64,000 nucleotides of DNA from Paracoccaceae bacterium (GTDB lineage Bacteria > Pseudomonadota > Alphaproteobacteria > Rhodobacterales > Rhodobacteraceae). Shown piece after piece: positions 1 to 8,829 of the stretch. Position numbers and translations under genes: made by a program. The notes beneath the pieces are model-generated. The model did no database searches. It worked only from the letters and a program-made list of their open reading frames with translations, and was not told the DNA's origin. Every line of letters begins with the position of its first letter. Position 1 is the stretch's first letter. The stretch lies in contig JALUYI010000008.1 of the NCBI GenBank assembly GCA_027013095.1, positions 1 to 64,000 of the forward strand, read 5' to 3'.

Positions 1-118
1 CCTGAAGTTCACCGTCGAACTGATCGCCCCGATCGCCATGGAAGAGGGCCTGCGCTTTGCCATCCGCGAAGGCGGCCGCACCGTCGGCTCGGGCGTCGTC
101 AGCAAAATCGTCGAATAA
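1..118 (+). CDS. tuf: Elongation factor Tu, C-terminal end (partial)
   Basis: The reading frame is open from base 2 to a TAA at 116-118 and encodes the last 38 residues of EF-Tu, the GTPase that brings aminoacyl-tRNA to the ribosome. The piece reads [20 protein letters not shown] and continues to the family's usual ending, a Gly-rich turn followed by VSKIVE, so it belongs to domain III. The rest of the gene lies before the window. A strong terminator follows at 141-166, so this tuf copy ends its own transcription unit. Confidence 0.95.
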   Translation, partial: LKFTVELIAPIAMEEGLRFAIREGGRTVGSGVVSKIVE

Positions 119-140
119 CGGTTCAATAACCGACCAATAA

Positions 141-166
141 AGGGCCGCCTAATGGCGGCCCTTTTT
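141..166 (+). terminator. Rho-independent terminator of tuf
   Basis: A perfect 9-bp stem (AGGGCCGCC at 141-149 with GGCGGCCCT at 154-162) closes a TAAT loop and runs into a T-rich tail. It starts 23 nt after the tuf stop codon. Confidence 0.9.
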
Positions 167-347
167 CATATCAAGCGCAAGGAAACTGTTGCCCCGGCCG
201 CCCGGAGCTTGTCATACTGGCACCTGTTAAGGTTTACCGGCTTGCACCGAAGCAGGGGTAATTTTCAGCGGCGTTGGTGCAGGATTTGGGCTGAATCCGG
301 TGCGATTGGGCAAACGCGGGCAGGCCCTCGGCAATAAGGATCGGGCA

Positions 348-1502
348 ATGGGCGACATGAGGCAAATGCAGATACTGCGCATCACTGCGGCGGTGTCTTT
401 TCTTTTGGCGCTGGTCAATCATGTACTGCCGCCCAAGGCCTTTGCCGCGACCCAGCTGCTGTTTGACTATTCCCAGGGTCTGACGCGCCGCGGTCTGGTC
501 GGGCAGATCCTGACGCTGGTCTTCCCGGACAAGGTTTCGGTGGGGCAGATCTACGCGGTGGCGGCCGGGATTTCGTTGTTGGGGGCGCTGGCCTTCTACC
601 TGTTTCTGAAGCGCACCTTGCCCGAACAGACCAGCGCGCTGCTGTTAATCATTCTCGCCCTGAACAGCTTTGCCTATTCCAGCTTTATCGGCAACACCGG
701 CTATCTTGACGGGATGCTCCTGACCCTGACCCTGCTGGCCCTCAGTAGCAAGGCCACGACCCGGGCCGGGTTGGCAGTGCGGCTGGCGCTGACGGTTCTG
801 GGTGCCATGGTCCATGAGAATATGCTGCCCTATTTCACCCTGCTCATCGGATTTGATCTGTTCCTCGCCCGACGCGGGCAGACGCGTGCGTTGGGCGTGG
901 CGCTGCTGCCGTTGGGAGTCGGTCTGGTGACGGTCGCGGCGCTGGCCACCCTTGGCCGCTTCAGCCCGGATCAGGCCGCCGATTTTGCCGCCCATCTGCA
1001 GGCGCGGGCGGGCTTTGGCGTTGACCCCACCGCGACGGTGGTCGCCGGACGCGGCATTGGCGGGAATTTCGACTTGATGGCCAACCTGCACAAGACCACG
1101 AAATACTGGGCCTGGGTTCTGTTTGACGGCGTGCCGCTAGGCCTGATGAGCCTCTGGCTGTTCTGGCTTGCCGGCCGTTTGCTGGGCCCGCTCGCGCCGC
1201 GCTCGGCGCGCCTCTTGCTGGCGGCGGTGCTGCTGGCGCCTCTCAGCCTGAATGTGATTGCCTTTGATGTGGTTCGCTTTGGTGCCGCTTCCGTTCTGGC
1301 TGGCTTTGTCGCCATCGCCCTGATCCTGCGTCACATTCCCGAGGCGGCCCCGCGCCTGACCAAAATCCTCACATGGCCGCATTTTCTGCTGTTGTTGGTG
1401 CTGAACGCCAACATGTTCACGATCGAGATCAATATCGGCTCGGGCCACACCAGCCAGTTTCCCTGGGTCCTGCTGACGCAACTGAAATGGTTCGCGCCGT
1501 AG
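348..1502 (+). CDS. Polytopic membrane protein of unknown function
   Basis: I do not recognise a named family. The protein (384 aa) is largely hydrophobic, with roughly nine to ten predicted membrane segments spread over its whole length, and an early motif FDYSQGLTRRGLVGQIL around residues 40-56 that resembles the N-terminal signature of some uncharacterised polytopic membrane proteins possibly linked to surface glycan handling; that resemblance is from memory and weak. The open frame begins upstream at 300, but ATG 348 is chosen because AAGGA at 336-340 sits 7 nt before it; ATG 357 and 366 are also possible. It lies alone between the tuf terminator and tRNA-Trp. Confidence 0.75.
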   Translation: MGDMRQMQILRITAAVSFLLALVNHVLPPKAFAATQLLFDYSQGLTRRGLVGQILTLVFPDKVSVGQIYAVAAGISLLGALAFYLFLKRTLPEQTSALLLIILALNSFAYSSFIGNTGYLDGMLLTLTLLALSSKATTRAGLAVRLALTVLGAMVHENMLPYFTLLIGFDLFLARRGQTRALGVALLPLGVGLVTVAALATLGRFSPDQAADFAAHLQARAGFGVDPTATVVAGRGIGGNFDLMANLHKTTKYWAWVLFDGVPLGLMSLWLFWLAGRLLGPLAPRSARLLLAAVLLAPLSLNVIAFDVVRFGAASVLAGFVAIALILRHIPEAAPRLTKILTWPHFLLLLVLNANMFTIEINIGSGHTSQFPWVLLTQLKWFAP

Positions 1503-1506
1503 ATTG

Positions 1507-1525
1507 TCTTCTTTGCGAAATACTC
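1507..1525 (-). repeat. Copy 1 of the dispersed GAGTATTT/AAAGAAGA intergenic module
   Basis: On the minus strand this reads GAGTATTTCGCAAAGAAGA. It is preceded on that strand by a small G+C-rich inverted repeat (CGGAG/CTCCG). Four similar copies occur at 23197, 26969, 35540 and 63844; see findings. Confidence 0.6.
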
Positions 1526-1622
1526 CCGCCGGAGGCTCCGCCCTTGCCGCCTGATCCGCGCTGTCTGATTCCATCTTGCATCAGGCCCCAAGCGCCTGTA
1601 TGTCACCTCTCGCACAGGCTTT

Positions 1623-1698
1623 AGGGGTTTAGCTCAGTTGGTAGAGCGACGGTCTCCAAAACCGTAGGTCGTGGGTTCGAGCCCCTCAACCCCTGCCA
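1623..1698 (+). tRNA. tRNA-Trp (anticodon CCA)
   Basis: The 7-bp acceptor stem AGGGGTT (1623-1629) pairs with AACCCCT (1688-1694), followed by discriminator G and an encoded CCA end (1696-1698). D arm GCTC/GAGC, anticodon stem ACGGT/ACCGT with loop CTCCAAA (anticodon CCA at 1656-1658), and a T loop TTCGAGC are all present. In many alphaproteobacteria this gene is followed by secE-nusG; here it is followed by a convergent gene whose stop codon lies inside the tRNA. Confidence 0.97.
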
Positions 1699-2459
1699 GT
1701 GCTTTGCTTGCCTGTCCCCCGCGTGCCCGTATCGGCATCCCCCTGCGGGGGCAAGAGCCGCGCCAGTGCTGCCGGATCCCGGTCATGGACTGCCGCCACG
1801 CAATCGGCGTGCAGTTCGGCGGATAGGCGGTCGGACTGAATCATCCGTTTGATTGCCACCAGAACGGCGGGATCGGCGTTCAGCGCCGCCTCGGAAAACG
1901 CATCTATCGTGTCCGCCATCTCGGTGCGCGGGACGATGCGTTCGATCAAGCCGACGGCGAGAGCCTGATCGGCGCTCAGCTTTTGGCCTCCCAACAGGAT
2001 CGTCTTGCAGTGCGCTGGCCCGATCAGGGCGCGCAGGCGCCGCACGTCTGACGGCTGGGGCAAAAAGCCATTTTTCAGGACCGGATAAAAGAACCGTGCC
2101 TCGGGCACCGCTAGGCGCAGATCACAGGCCAGCGCCAGACCAAAGCCGCCGCCCGCCACGGTTCCGTTCAGCGCCGCAATGGTCAGGCAGGGCAGGTTAG
2201 CAAGGCGCGATGAGGTGCGCTCCCAAATCGGGTGGGTGGTGATCGCGGTGGCATCCCGGGCCTCGCCCAGATCGGCCCCGGCCGAGAACACCCGGCGTCC
2301 GGCGCCGGTCACCACCAGAACCCGCAGCTCGCGATCCTGCGCTGCCTGTGAAAACACCTCGTGGAGCCGCGTCAACATGGCCAGACTAAGGGCATTGGCC
2401 TTTTCCGCCCTATTCAGCGTGACCGTCCAGCGCCGCCCTTGTCGGTTCAGTTCGATCAT
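1686..2459 (-). CDS. Enoyl-CoA hydratase/isomerase (crotonase) superfamily protein lacking catalytic Glu residues
   Basis: A 257-aa crotonase fold: the oxyanion-hole loop (VFSAGADLGEARD, about residues 59-71) and the AGGGFGLALACDL helix (about 102-114) are clear. In active hydratases these positions carry AGGGCE and a later PE; here the first Glu is replaced by Gly (AGGGFG) and the second by Val (YPVLKNG), so ordinary enoyl-CoA hydration is unlikely and another crotonase-type reaction is more probable. The start ATG at 2459 overlaps the stop of the upstream SDR gene (TGATG), implying translational coupling; an in-frame extension to 2570 lies inside the SDR gene and is rejected. The 3' end runs 13 nt into tRNA-Trp on the opposite strand. 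Confidence 0.85.
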   Translation of the reverse strand: MIELNRQGRRWTVTLNRAEKANALSLAMLTRLHEVFSQAAQDRELRVLVVTGAGRRVFSAGADLGEARDATAITTHPIWERTSSRLANLPCLTIAALNGTVAGGGFGLALACDLRLAVPEARFFYPVLKNGFLPQPSDVRRLRALIGPAHCKTILLGGQKLSADQALAVGLIERIVPRTEMADTIDAFSEAALNADPAVLVAIKRMIQSDRLSAELHADCVAAVHDRDPAALARLLPPQGDADTGTRGTGKQSTGRG

Positions 2460-3229
2460 CAGACCAGCCCGACGCGGGCGCGGATGTCGGCCTCTCGCAA
2501 TGACACCTCCTGACCCAGAAACGCGTCCGCATCCGGCCCGCACATCCAGAGCAGGGTGCGTGCCACCCATTCCGGCGGGATATGGGCCGAAGGGTCGATC
2601 TGGCTGACCGGGTTGATCCCTGAAGCGCGGATTTTCACCTGCATCTCGGTGGCCACGGTGCCGGGGCTGAGCCCCATGATCCGCAGACCCCGTCCGGCCT
2701 CTTCAAGATGGGCGGCGCGGGTCAGCATCGCGACCCCGGCCTTTGCGGCGCAATAGGCGCTCCAGCCCTCCAGAGGTGTGTGGGCGGCGCCGGAACTGAG
2801 GGTCAGGATTGTTCCTCCCCTGCCCATGTGGGGCAGGGCGGCACGCATACCGTGGTAAACCCCCTTCAGGTTGGTATCGATCGCCTTGTCCCAGAGATCG
2901 GGGTCGGAGTCCGCCATATGGGCGATCGGCTCGATCATTCCGGCGTTGTTGATCAGGATATCCAGCGTGCCGAACCGCTCCAGCGCGTGCTGGATCACAA
3001 AGTCGACGCCACGATAGCGGCCAGCGTCGCTGGGCATGGCTTCAGCCTGCCCTCCGGCGGCGTTGATTTCGTCGGCCAGCGCCCGAATGGGGGTTGCGCT
3101 GCGGGCGGTCAGGACGACTCGGGCACCGGCGGCGGAAAATGCCAGCGCCGTTGCCCGGCCGATGCCGCGGCTTGCGCCGGTTATGACCGCGGTTTTTCCG
3201 ACCACACTGCTTGACGAAGTCTTACCCAT
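2459..3229 (-). CDS. Short-chain dehydrogenase/reductase (SDR) family oxidoreductase
   Basis: A classical 256-aa SDR. Residues about 18-24 give the NAD(P)-binding TGASRGIG motif, NNAG follows near residue 90, and the catalytic Ser (LSSGA), Tyr and Lys (SAYCAAK, about 156-162) are all present, so it should be an active NAD(P)(H)-dependent dehydrogenase or reductase. The substrate cannot be read from sequence. The start has GGAGA 6 nt upstream. It is the first gene of a two-gene unit with the crotonase-like protein (1-nt overlap), a pairing that suggests an acyl-CoA or carboxylic acid substrate; this is inference. Confidence 0.9.
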   Translation of the reverse strand: MGKTSSSSVVGKTAVITGASRGIGRATALAFSAAGARVVLTARSATPIRALADEINAAGGQAEAMPSDAGRYRGVDFVIQHALERFGTLDILINNAGMIEPIAHMADSDPDLWDKAIDTNLKGVYHGMRAALPHMGRGGTILTLSSGAAHTPLEGWSAYCAAKAGVAMLTRAAHLEEAGRGLRIMGLSPGTVATEMQVKIRASGINPVSQIDPSAHIPPEWVARTLLWMCGPDADAFLGQEVSLREADIRARVGLV

Positions 3230-3410
3230 CCGATCTCTCCGGTCATGATATTTTAACGGTCTTTGCCGACAGGAAATCCGAGCCTGGCGGGGAATGCAAG
3301 CAAATTGCCATTCTGGGTCTACGCCTAATGCGCAATGGCGGTATCAAGTCTCTTGACGCGACGGGAAAAGGCGCGGAAACTCTGCTCAGTTTTTTGATGG
3401 AGTAATGAAA

Positions 3411-4934
3411 ATGGTTCATGGGTTTCGCACAATTTTTCCGGCCACCGTCCTGTCGCTGCTGTCTGTCAGCCCGGCATTTGCGCAATTGACGACACAGGAC
3501 ATCAGAAACTCGCTGGTTAACCTTTATACGCGCTCGGGGGCGAGGGTCGATATTGGCGCCGAGAGCGTGGGTAAGGACGTGCTGTCCCTTGAAAATGTCT
3601 CGATGACCTATCAATTCCCGCAGAACAAGGGGCAGGCATCCCTGTCCTATGCGTGGATCAAGATGACTCAGGTTGGCGATCAGGTGGTGGTGACATTTGC
3701 GCCGACCATGCAGATCAGGGGCCACCTGAGCGGCAAGTCCGGCAAGGATGTGCAAATCAAGGCCCATGTCGGCGCCGACGGCATGACCATGATTGCCGCG
3801 GGCTCACCCGAGGATCTGACGTTGAAAACCTCGGTCTCGACGCTGGAATTGAAGCTGGATAACCTGACCGCCAGCGGCAAGACGATTCCGCTGGTTGCGG
3901 GCTATACCGGGCAGAAGGTCAGTTCGGATTACAGGATCGTCAGGCTAGCCAATGATCGCCGTCGCTACAGCGGCAAATCCAGCATGGATTCGCTGGGGAT
4001 CAAGGTCGATTTCAAGGACCCGGCGGGAACCGGGTATTTCTACAAGGCCGATGGCACGATCACCGATCTGAGCACGGTTTTCGGGTTCGAGGTCAACCAG
4101 ATGACGGCGGCCGAGTTGAAGGATCCACTGGCCTTTTTCAAGATGGGATTTGACGGGGGGGTGACCCTGTCCTCGGGGCCTTACAGTCTTGACACCAGCT
4201 TTAAGACCAGCCGCAAATCGGGGAATTCGACCATTTCAGCGACGACCGGTCGGGCCGGGTTTAATCTGTCGCCAAGGGCAGTTGGGTATGATCTGGCGGT
4301 CACCGGAGTCAAGGTCGAGGCCTCGACCCCCAATCTGCCGGTGCCGCCGGTAAAGCTGGGCTTTGACGAGCTGTCGCTTGCCTTTTTCGTGCCGCTGGCA
4401 AAGTCAGAGACGCCCAGTGATTTTCACGCCAGGACGGCGTTGCGCGGGCTGACGGCGGATGAGTCCCTCTGGGCGATGGTCGATCCGAAACAGTTGCTGC
4501 CGCGCGATCCGGTGACGGTTGCGGTCGATATCAGTGGCAAGCTGATGGTGCTGGCCGATCTGATGGACCCGCAAAAGGTGCAAACCCTGAAAGGCACGCC
4601 TTTCCTGCCGGTTTCGGTTGATCTGAACGAGTTGACCGCCTCGGCGGCGGGGGCGATCCTGACCGGCAACGGTCATGCGACGTTTGACCTGACAAATGGC
4701 AAGAAGATCAACGGAGTACCGCAGCCAATCGGCACCGTCACGCTGGATCTGAAAGGGGCCTTTGGGTTGATGGATTCGCTGAGCAAGATGGGTTTGCTGA
4801 AAAACGATACAGCGACCGGAATCAAGGCAATGCTGGGGGCGTTTTCAAAGCCCGTCGGGGATGACCATCTGAGTTCCGAGATCACCGCGACGCCGGATGG
4901 CACGATCACCGCCAACGGGCAGCGCATCAAATAG
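3411..4934 (+). CDS. DUF2125 family secreted/periplasmic protein
   Basis: About 507 aa with an N-terminal signal peptide ending near SPAFA and no other membrane segment, so it is probably exported. The body is a long beta-rich domain (repeated short strands with D/G turns) that matches my memory of DUF2125, a family common in Rhodobacterales and of unknown function. Two ATGs are available: 3405 is only 2 nt after GGAG, whereas 3411 has an 8-nt spacing, so 3411 is preferred. It is divergent from the SDR gene across a 180-nt region and converges on the transglycosylase gene with only 5 nt between stop codons. Confidence 0.8.
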   Translation: MVHGFRTIFPATVLSLLSVSPAFAQLTTQDIRNSLVNLYTRSGARVDIGAESVGKDVLSLENVSMTYQFPQNKGQASLSYAWIKMTQVGDQVVVTFAPTMQIRGHLSGKSGKDVQIKAHVGADGMTMIAAGSPEDLTLKTSVSTLELKLDNLTASGKTIPLVAGYTGQKVSSDYRIVRLANDRRRYSGKSSMDSLGIKVDFKDPAGTGYFYKADGTITDLSTVFGFEVNQMTAAELKDPLAFFKMGFDGGVTLSSGPYSLDTSFKTSRKSGNSTISATTGRAGFNLSPRAVGYDLAVTGVKVEASTPNLPVPPVKLGFDELSLAFFVPLAKSETPSDFHARTALRGLTADESLWAMVDPKQLLPRDPVTVAVDISGKLMVLADLMDPQKVQTLKGTPFLPVSVDLNELTASAAGAILTGNGHATFDLTNGKKINGVPQPIGTVTLDLKGAFGLMDSLSKMGLLKNDTATGIKAMLGAFSKPVGDDHLSSEITATPDGTITANGQRIK

Positions 4935-4939
4935 GGCCG

Positions 4940-6910
4940 CTACCCCCGTTTCAGGTCCTCGATGATGTGCAGTTTCGGCACTTGGCCGGTGATGCGGGCG
5001 CGATAGACGAACAGGGATTCGGTCACGCGCATGACATAGTTTCGCGTTTCGCGGAACGGGATATGTTCAATCCAGTCGATCTGGTCGGCGCTGTCCCGGC
5101 GCGGGTCTCCGTAAAGGTTGATCCATTGGCGCGCCCGGCTGGGGCCGGCGTTATAGGCGGCAAAGGCCAGAATATAGGAGCCACCGAAATCGGCAATCTG
5201 GCGCGCCAGATAGGCCGAGGCAAGGCGGGCGTTGTATTTCCAATCGCTGGTCAGCTTGCTGCGGGAATAGGGCACGCCGATCTTGCGGGCGACCTTGCGG
5301 GCGGTTTTCGGCATGATCTGCATCAGGCCGCGCGCCCCGGCGGGGCTGATGGTGAGGGGGTTCAGTTCACTTTCGCGCCGGGCAATCGACATGGCGACCT
5401 CGGGGGCGACCGCGACGCGGGTCTTGGCCAGCGGAGTCAGCGGGAAATAAAAGCGGGGCATCACGATTCCCTTGCGCGCCAGACGTTTGGCCAGACGCAC
5501 GGCGATGTCGGGTCGCCCGATGTCCAGCATCAACCCGGCCAGTTGCTCGGTTCCGGTTGTGTCCAGCCCCGAGGCGACACGGCGCACGAACATCTCGGCC
5601 AGCTTAGGCTGTCCGGCGTAATGCAGGAGCAGCGCGGCGCGCAGGCGCGAATCGTTGATAAACGGCGCCCGGCGCCAGTCCGGCACCGATGTGCGCCCGG
5701 TCAGGGCCGGGTCGGGCGCGGCACCAATACGCTGCGCTGCAAGTTGGCCATAAAAGCTGGTCTGATAGCGCGCGGCAAAGCTGTAGGCCGCCTTGGCTGC
5801 GGTTTTGTCGCCAAGGGCGTCATAGGTGCGCCCCAGCCAATAGCCGGCGCGCCCATAGCTGATCGGTGTCGCCACGGCACTGCGAAAGCGTTTGAAATGG
5901 GTCAGGGCGCGCGCCGGGTCGTGCAGTTTTCTGAGCGCGATATAGCCGGACAGCCATTCCAGATCGGCATAATCCGGCCCCTTGGTCAGGAAATGGTGGG
6001 CGGCAATCCGATAGGCGCGCGCATTGTTGCCGTCGCGCATCTCCTGTCGCGCAATCTTTCGGCGGGCTGAGGCCCATTTCGCTGGCTTTCCGAGGGCCTT
6101 GGCCGAGGTCGAGCGGGAGATCAAAAGCGTGCGGGCACTGTCGCCGAGGCCTTTTTTCAGCCGCCACAAAAAGCGCTCATAGGCCAGACCGGGATCGTTG
6201 CGCAGCTTTTTGGGGACGGCGCGGATCAGGGCGCTGACCCCGCGCACACGCTGGCGCAGGCCGATGCGGGCGCGGGCCAGTGCGGCATAGCTTTTTGGGA
6301 CCAGCGGCAGCATGGCGCGGGCCTGTCCGGTTTTGCCACGCCATAGCAGCATGTCCAGCCGGGTGACGTGAAATTTGCGCAGAGCCTTGGAAAAGCGCGA
6401 CAACAACAGATCGCTGTCGTCTTTTTTCATCGAGAAGCTGCGCCAGGCGCGTTCGGCCTCGGCGCGGGCAGCCTTGGTCTTGCCAAGGGCGGTATAGGCC
6501 TCGGTCAGGCGCAGGATGCCGGCGCCGGTTTGCGGGCGCTGGGGTTTGAAATAGGCCAGTACCGCCGCCGGGTCGCTGCGCGGGGGGATCGACGATTCGC
6601 CCCTGATGCGCAGGATCGCAAGGCCCGGCCAGTTCGGGTGGCGGGCCAGAAAGTTGGTATAGTCGCGCCACAGATCGGCACCCTTGCGCAGGTGGATCCA
6701 GCGGATGATGTCTCCGGCAATCGGATCGTTGACGCGCCCGGCAAGGGCAAGGGCGGTGGGCCAGTCCTGCTTATCGGTTGCCGCAATCGCCGCGGCCAGC
6801 ATCGTGTTGCCTTGTGGCCCCGATTGGGCCCCCGATTGGGCATTGGCCTGGATAGAAAAAACCCCGATCCACAAGAGGATCAGGAAAAAGGCCGGGAAAC
6901 GGAAAAACAC
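4940..6910 (-). CDS. slt: Soluble lytic murein transglycosylase (Slt type)
   Basis: The 656-aa protein starts with a signal peptide (hydrophobic stretch then IQANAQ), has a long alpha-helical superhelical region (residues about 30-470, repeated AxxA/LARR helices), and a C-terminal SLT domain at about 485-640. The catalytic Glu is in ARRESELNPLTISPAGARG, followed by LMQIMP and the AYNAGP motif typical of family 1 lytic transglycosylases. It cleaves the glycan strands of peptidoglycan in the periplasm to 1,6-anhydro products. The start is GTG at 6910 with only a weak ribosome-binding site; no better in-frame start retains the signal peptide. Confidence 0.92.
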   Translation of the reverse strand: MFFRFPAFFLILLWIGVFSIQANAQSGAQSGPQGNTMLAAAIAATDKQDWPTALALAGRVNDPIAGDIIRWIHLRKGADLWRDYTNFLARHPNWPGLAILRIRGESSIPPRSDPAAVLAYFKPQRPQTGAGILRLTEAYTALGKTKAARAEAERAWRSFSMKKDDSDLLLSRFSKALRKFHVTRLDMLLWRGKTGQARAMLPLVPKSYAALARARIGLRQRVRGVSALIRAVPKKLRNDPGLAYERFLWRLKKGLGDSARTLLISRSTSAKALGKPAKWASARRKIARQEMRDGNNARAYRIAAHHFLTKGPDYADLEWLSGYIALRKLHDPARALTHFKRFRSAVATPISYGRAGYWLGRTYDALGDKTAAKAAYSFAARYQTSFYGQLAAQRIGAAPDPALTGRTSVPDWRRAPFINDSRLRAALLLHYAGQPKLAEMFVRRVASGLDTTGTEQLAGLMLDIGRPDIAVRLAKRLARKGIVMPRFYFPLTPLAKTRVAVAPEVAMSIARRESELNPLTISPAGARGLMQIMPKTARKVARKIGVPYSRSKLTSDWKYNARLASAYLARQIADFGGSYILAFAAYNAGPSRARQWINLYGDPRRDSADQIDWIEHIPFRETRNYVMRVTESLFVYRARITGQVPKLHIIEDLKRG

Positions 6911-7067
6911 GTCAAAAAATCCACTCTGCTACGTCTTGAGCATACCGCAATCGCGCGCCAAGATCAAAGTGTCCCTTGGAAAGTTCAACATTGGATATAC
7001 CCATCGGCAAAATTCCCTGATAATGGGGGCGCTGAGCCATGAAACCAGACAGTGAAAGGAGCGTATC

Positions 7068-7940
7068 ATGTTCAAAGGGTCCATTCCGGCATTGGTGACT
7101 CCGTTCAAGAACGGCGCGGTGGATACCGAGACGCTGAAACGGTTGGTTGAGTGGCATATTTCCGAGGGCAGCAACGGCTTTGTGCCGGTTGGCACCACCG
7201 GCGAAAGCCCGACCCTGAGCCACGAAGAGCACCGCGAGGTGGTCGAGGTCGTGGTCCGGGCCGCCGCGGGCCGGGTGCCGGTGATCGCCGGAGCCGGCTC
7301 GAACAACACCGCCGAATCAATCGGGCTGGTCGAACATGCCAAGGCCGTTGGTGCCGATGCGGCGCTGGTGGTCACGCCCTATTATAATAAGCCAACCCAG
7401 CGCGGTCTGATCGCCCATTACAGCGCCATTAACGAGGTCGGCCTGCCGATCATTATTTACAACATCCCGGGGCGCTCGATCGTGGACATGACCCCGGAAA
7501 CCATGGGCGAACTGGCCAAGCTGGACAATATTGTCGGCGTCAAGGACGCGACCGGCGACATCGTGCGGGTCAGTCGGCAACGCGCTAGCTGCGGCACCGA
7601 TTTCATCCAGCTTTCGGGCGAGGATGCGTCGGCCCTGGGCTTTAACGTGCATGGCGGGCAGGGGTGTATCTCGGTGACCGCGAACGTGGCGCCGCGCCTT
7701 TGTGCCGAGTTTCAGGCGGCCACGCGCAGCGGCGATTGGGTCCATGCGCTGGAGTTGCAGGACCGACTGATGCCGCTGCATACCGCGATATTTGTCGAAC
7801 CCGGGCTGGTTGGCGCGAAATACGGCCTGTCGCTGTTGGGAAAATGCGCACCGGACGTGCGCCCGCCGCTGACGGGCCTGCTGCCCGAGACGATGGCGCA
7901 GATCGAGGCGGCCATGCGCAGCGTCGGCGTGCTGGGCTGA
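7068..7940 (+). CDS. dapA: 4-hydroxy-tetrahydrodipicolinate synthase
   Basis: The 290-aa TIM-barrel enzyme condenses pyruvate with aspartate semialdehyde, the first committed step to lysine and diaminopimelate. Visible signatures are [13 protein letters not shown] at the N terminus, the [14 protein letters not shown] substrate loop (about 43-56), [10 protein letters not shown] with the catalytic Tyr (about 106-115), YNIPGRS (about 133-139) and the Schiff-base lysine in VGVKDATGD (about 158-166). AAAGGAG precedes ATG 7068. smpB follows after 12 nt, so the two are probably cotranscribed. dapE and dapD of the same pathway are 16 and 19 kb away in this window. Confidence 0.97.
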   Translation: MFKGSIPALVTPFKNGAVDTETLKRLVEWHISEGSNGFVPVGTTGESPTLSHEEHREVVEVVVRAAAGRVPVIAGAGSNNTAESIGLVEHAKAVGADAALVVTPYYNKPTQRGLIAHYSAINEVGLPIIIYNIPGRSIVDMTPETMGELAKLDNIVGVKDATGDIVRVSRQRASCGTDFIQLSGEDASALGFNVHGGQGCISVTANVAPRLCAEFQAATRSGDWVHALELQDRLMPLHTAIFVEPGLVGAKYGLSLLGKCAPDVRPPLTGLLPETMAQIEAAMRSVGVLG

Positions 7941-7952
7941 CCCCACACGCCG

Positions 7953-8432
7953 ATGGCCAAAAAACCCAAATCCAACCCGAATTTCAAGGTCGTCGCCGAA
8001 AACCGCAAGGCGCGCTACAATTATGCGATCGAGGATGATCTGGAATGCGGGATCGTGCTGCAGGGCTCGGAGGTCAAGGCCCTGCGCGAGGGGCACGCCA
8101 ATATCGCCGAAAGCTATGCCACCGTGGAAGATGGCGAGCTGTGGCTGGTCAACAGCTATGTCCCTGCCTACGAGCAGGCGAAGTCCTTTCCGCATGAAGA
8201 GCGCCGGCGGCGCAAGTTGCTGGTTTCACGGCGCGAGCTGTCGCGGCTGTGGAACAATATCGGGCGGCAGGGGATGACTCTGGTGCCGCTGCGGCTGTAT
8301 TTCAACGAAAAGGGGCGCGCCAAGCTGAAGCTGGGGATCGCCAAGGGCAAGAAGGTTGCGGACAAGCGCCAGACCGAGAAAAAGCGCGATTGGCAGCGCC
8401 AAAAGGCGCGCCTGTTGCGAGATCGCGGATAA
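7953..8432 (+). CDS. smpB: SsrA-binding protein SmpB
   Basis: A 159-aa protein that binds tmRNA (SsrA) and places it in the empty A site of stalled ribosomes for trans-translation. It shows the family signatures: [13 protein letters not shown] near the N terminus, [15 protein letters not shown] (about 32-46), SYVPAYEQA, and the basic C-terminal tail [15 protein letters not shown] (about 131-145) that occupies the mRNA channel. It lies 12 nt after dapA. The tmRNA gene itself is not in this window. Together with arfB at 12.5 kb, the region holds two ribosome rescue factors. Confidence 0.96.
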   Translation: MAKKPKSNPNFKVVAENRKARYNYAIEDDLECGIVLQGSEVKALREGHANIAESYATVEDGELWLVNSYVPAYEQAKSFPHEERRRRKLLVSRRELSRLWNNIGRQGMTLVPLRLYFNEKGRAKLKLGIAKGKKVADKRQTEKKRDWQRQKARLLRDRG

Positions 8433-8480
8433 GGCGGCCCGAGCGCCGGGAGCGGGTCGGAAACGAGGGGGTCGTGGATC

Positions 8481-8744
8481 ATGGGCGGATACGAGATTTC
8501 GCTGGTTCTGATTGGCGCGCTCTGCGGCAATCTGGGGGCGGTGATTCTGCCGGCGGTCAATCTGGGCCTGTTCTGGAACACGGCTCTGGGCGGCGGTGGG
8601 GCGCTGCTGTTGCATCTGGGGCTGCACCGGATCATCCCGGATGTCACCTTTCACTGGTGGGCCGAGTTTCTGGCCGCCGGTCTGGGCGCTGCGGCGCTGG
8701 TGGTTCTCTGCGGCGGCGTTGTCGCACTGGCCTATCGGGAATAG
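8481..8744 (+). CDS. Small hypothetical membrane protein
   Basis: An 87-aa protein with three hydrophobic segments: about residues 5-27, 31-48 and 58-83, separated by a short loop with HRIIPDVTFHWW. I do not recognise a family. It is placed 48 nt after smpB and 85 nt before the sulfurtransferase gene, in the same direction, and its ATG has only a weak ribosome-binding site (GTGGATC). The coding frame is consistent with its high G+C neighbours, but the evidence that it is translated is limited to its length, composition and position. Confidence 0.6.
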   Translation: MGGYEISLVLIGALCGNLGAVILPAVNLGLFWNTALGGGGALLLHLGLHRIIPDVTFHWWAEFLAAGLGAAALVVLCGGVVALAYRE

Positions 8745-8829
8745 CAGGCGGGTTTTGCGGTCGCGCGCTTGCAACCTTGGGCGCGGGCGGATAATTCGGG
8801 TCAGGCCATGATTATTGCAGGATGCCATT

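Noticed and set aside
7641-8195. Long minus-strand frame opposite dapA and smpB
   Set aside because: Both plus-strand genes are certain; the antisense frame is a shadow.
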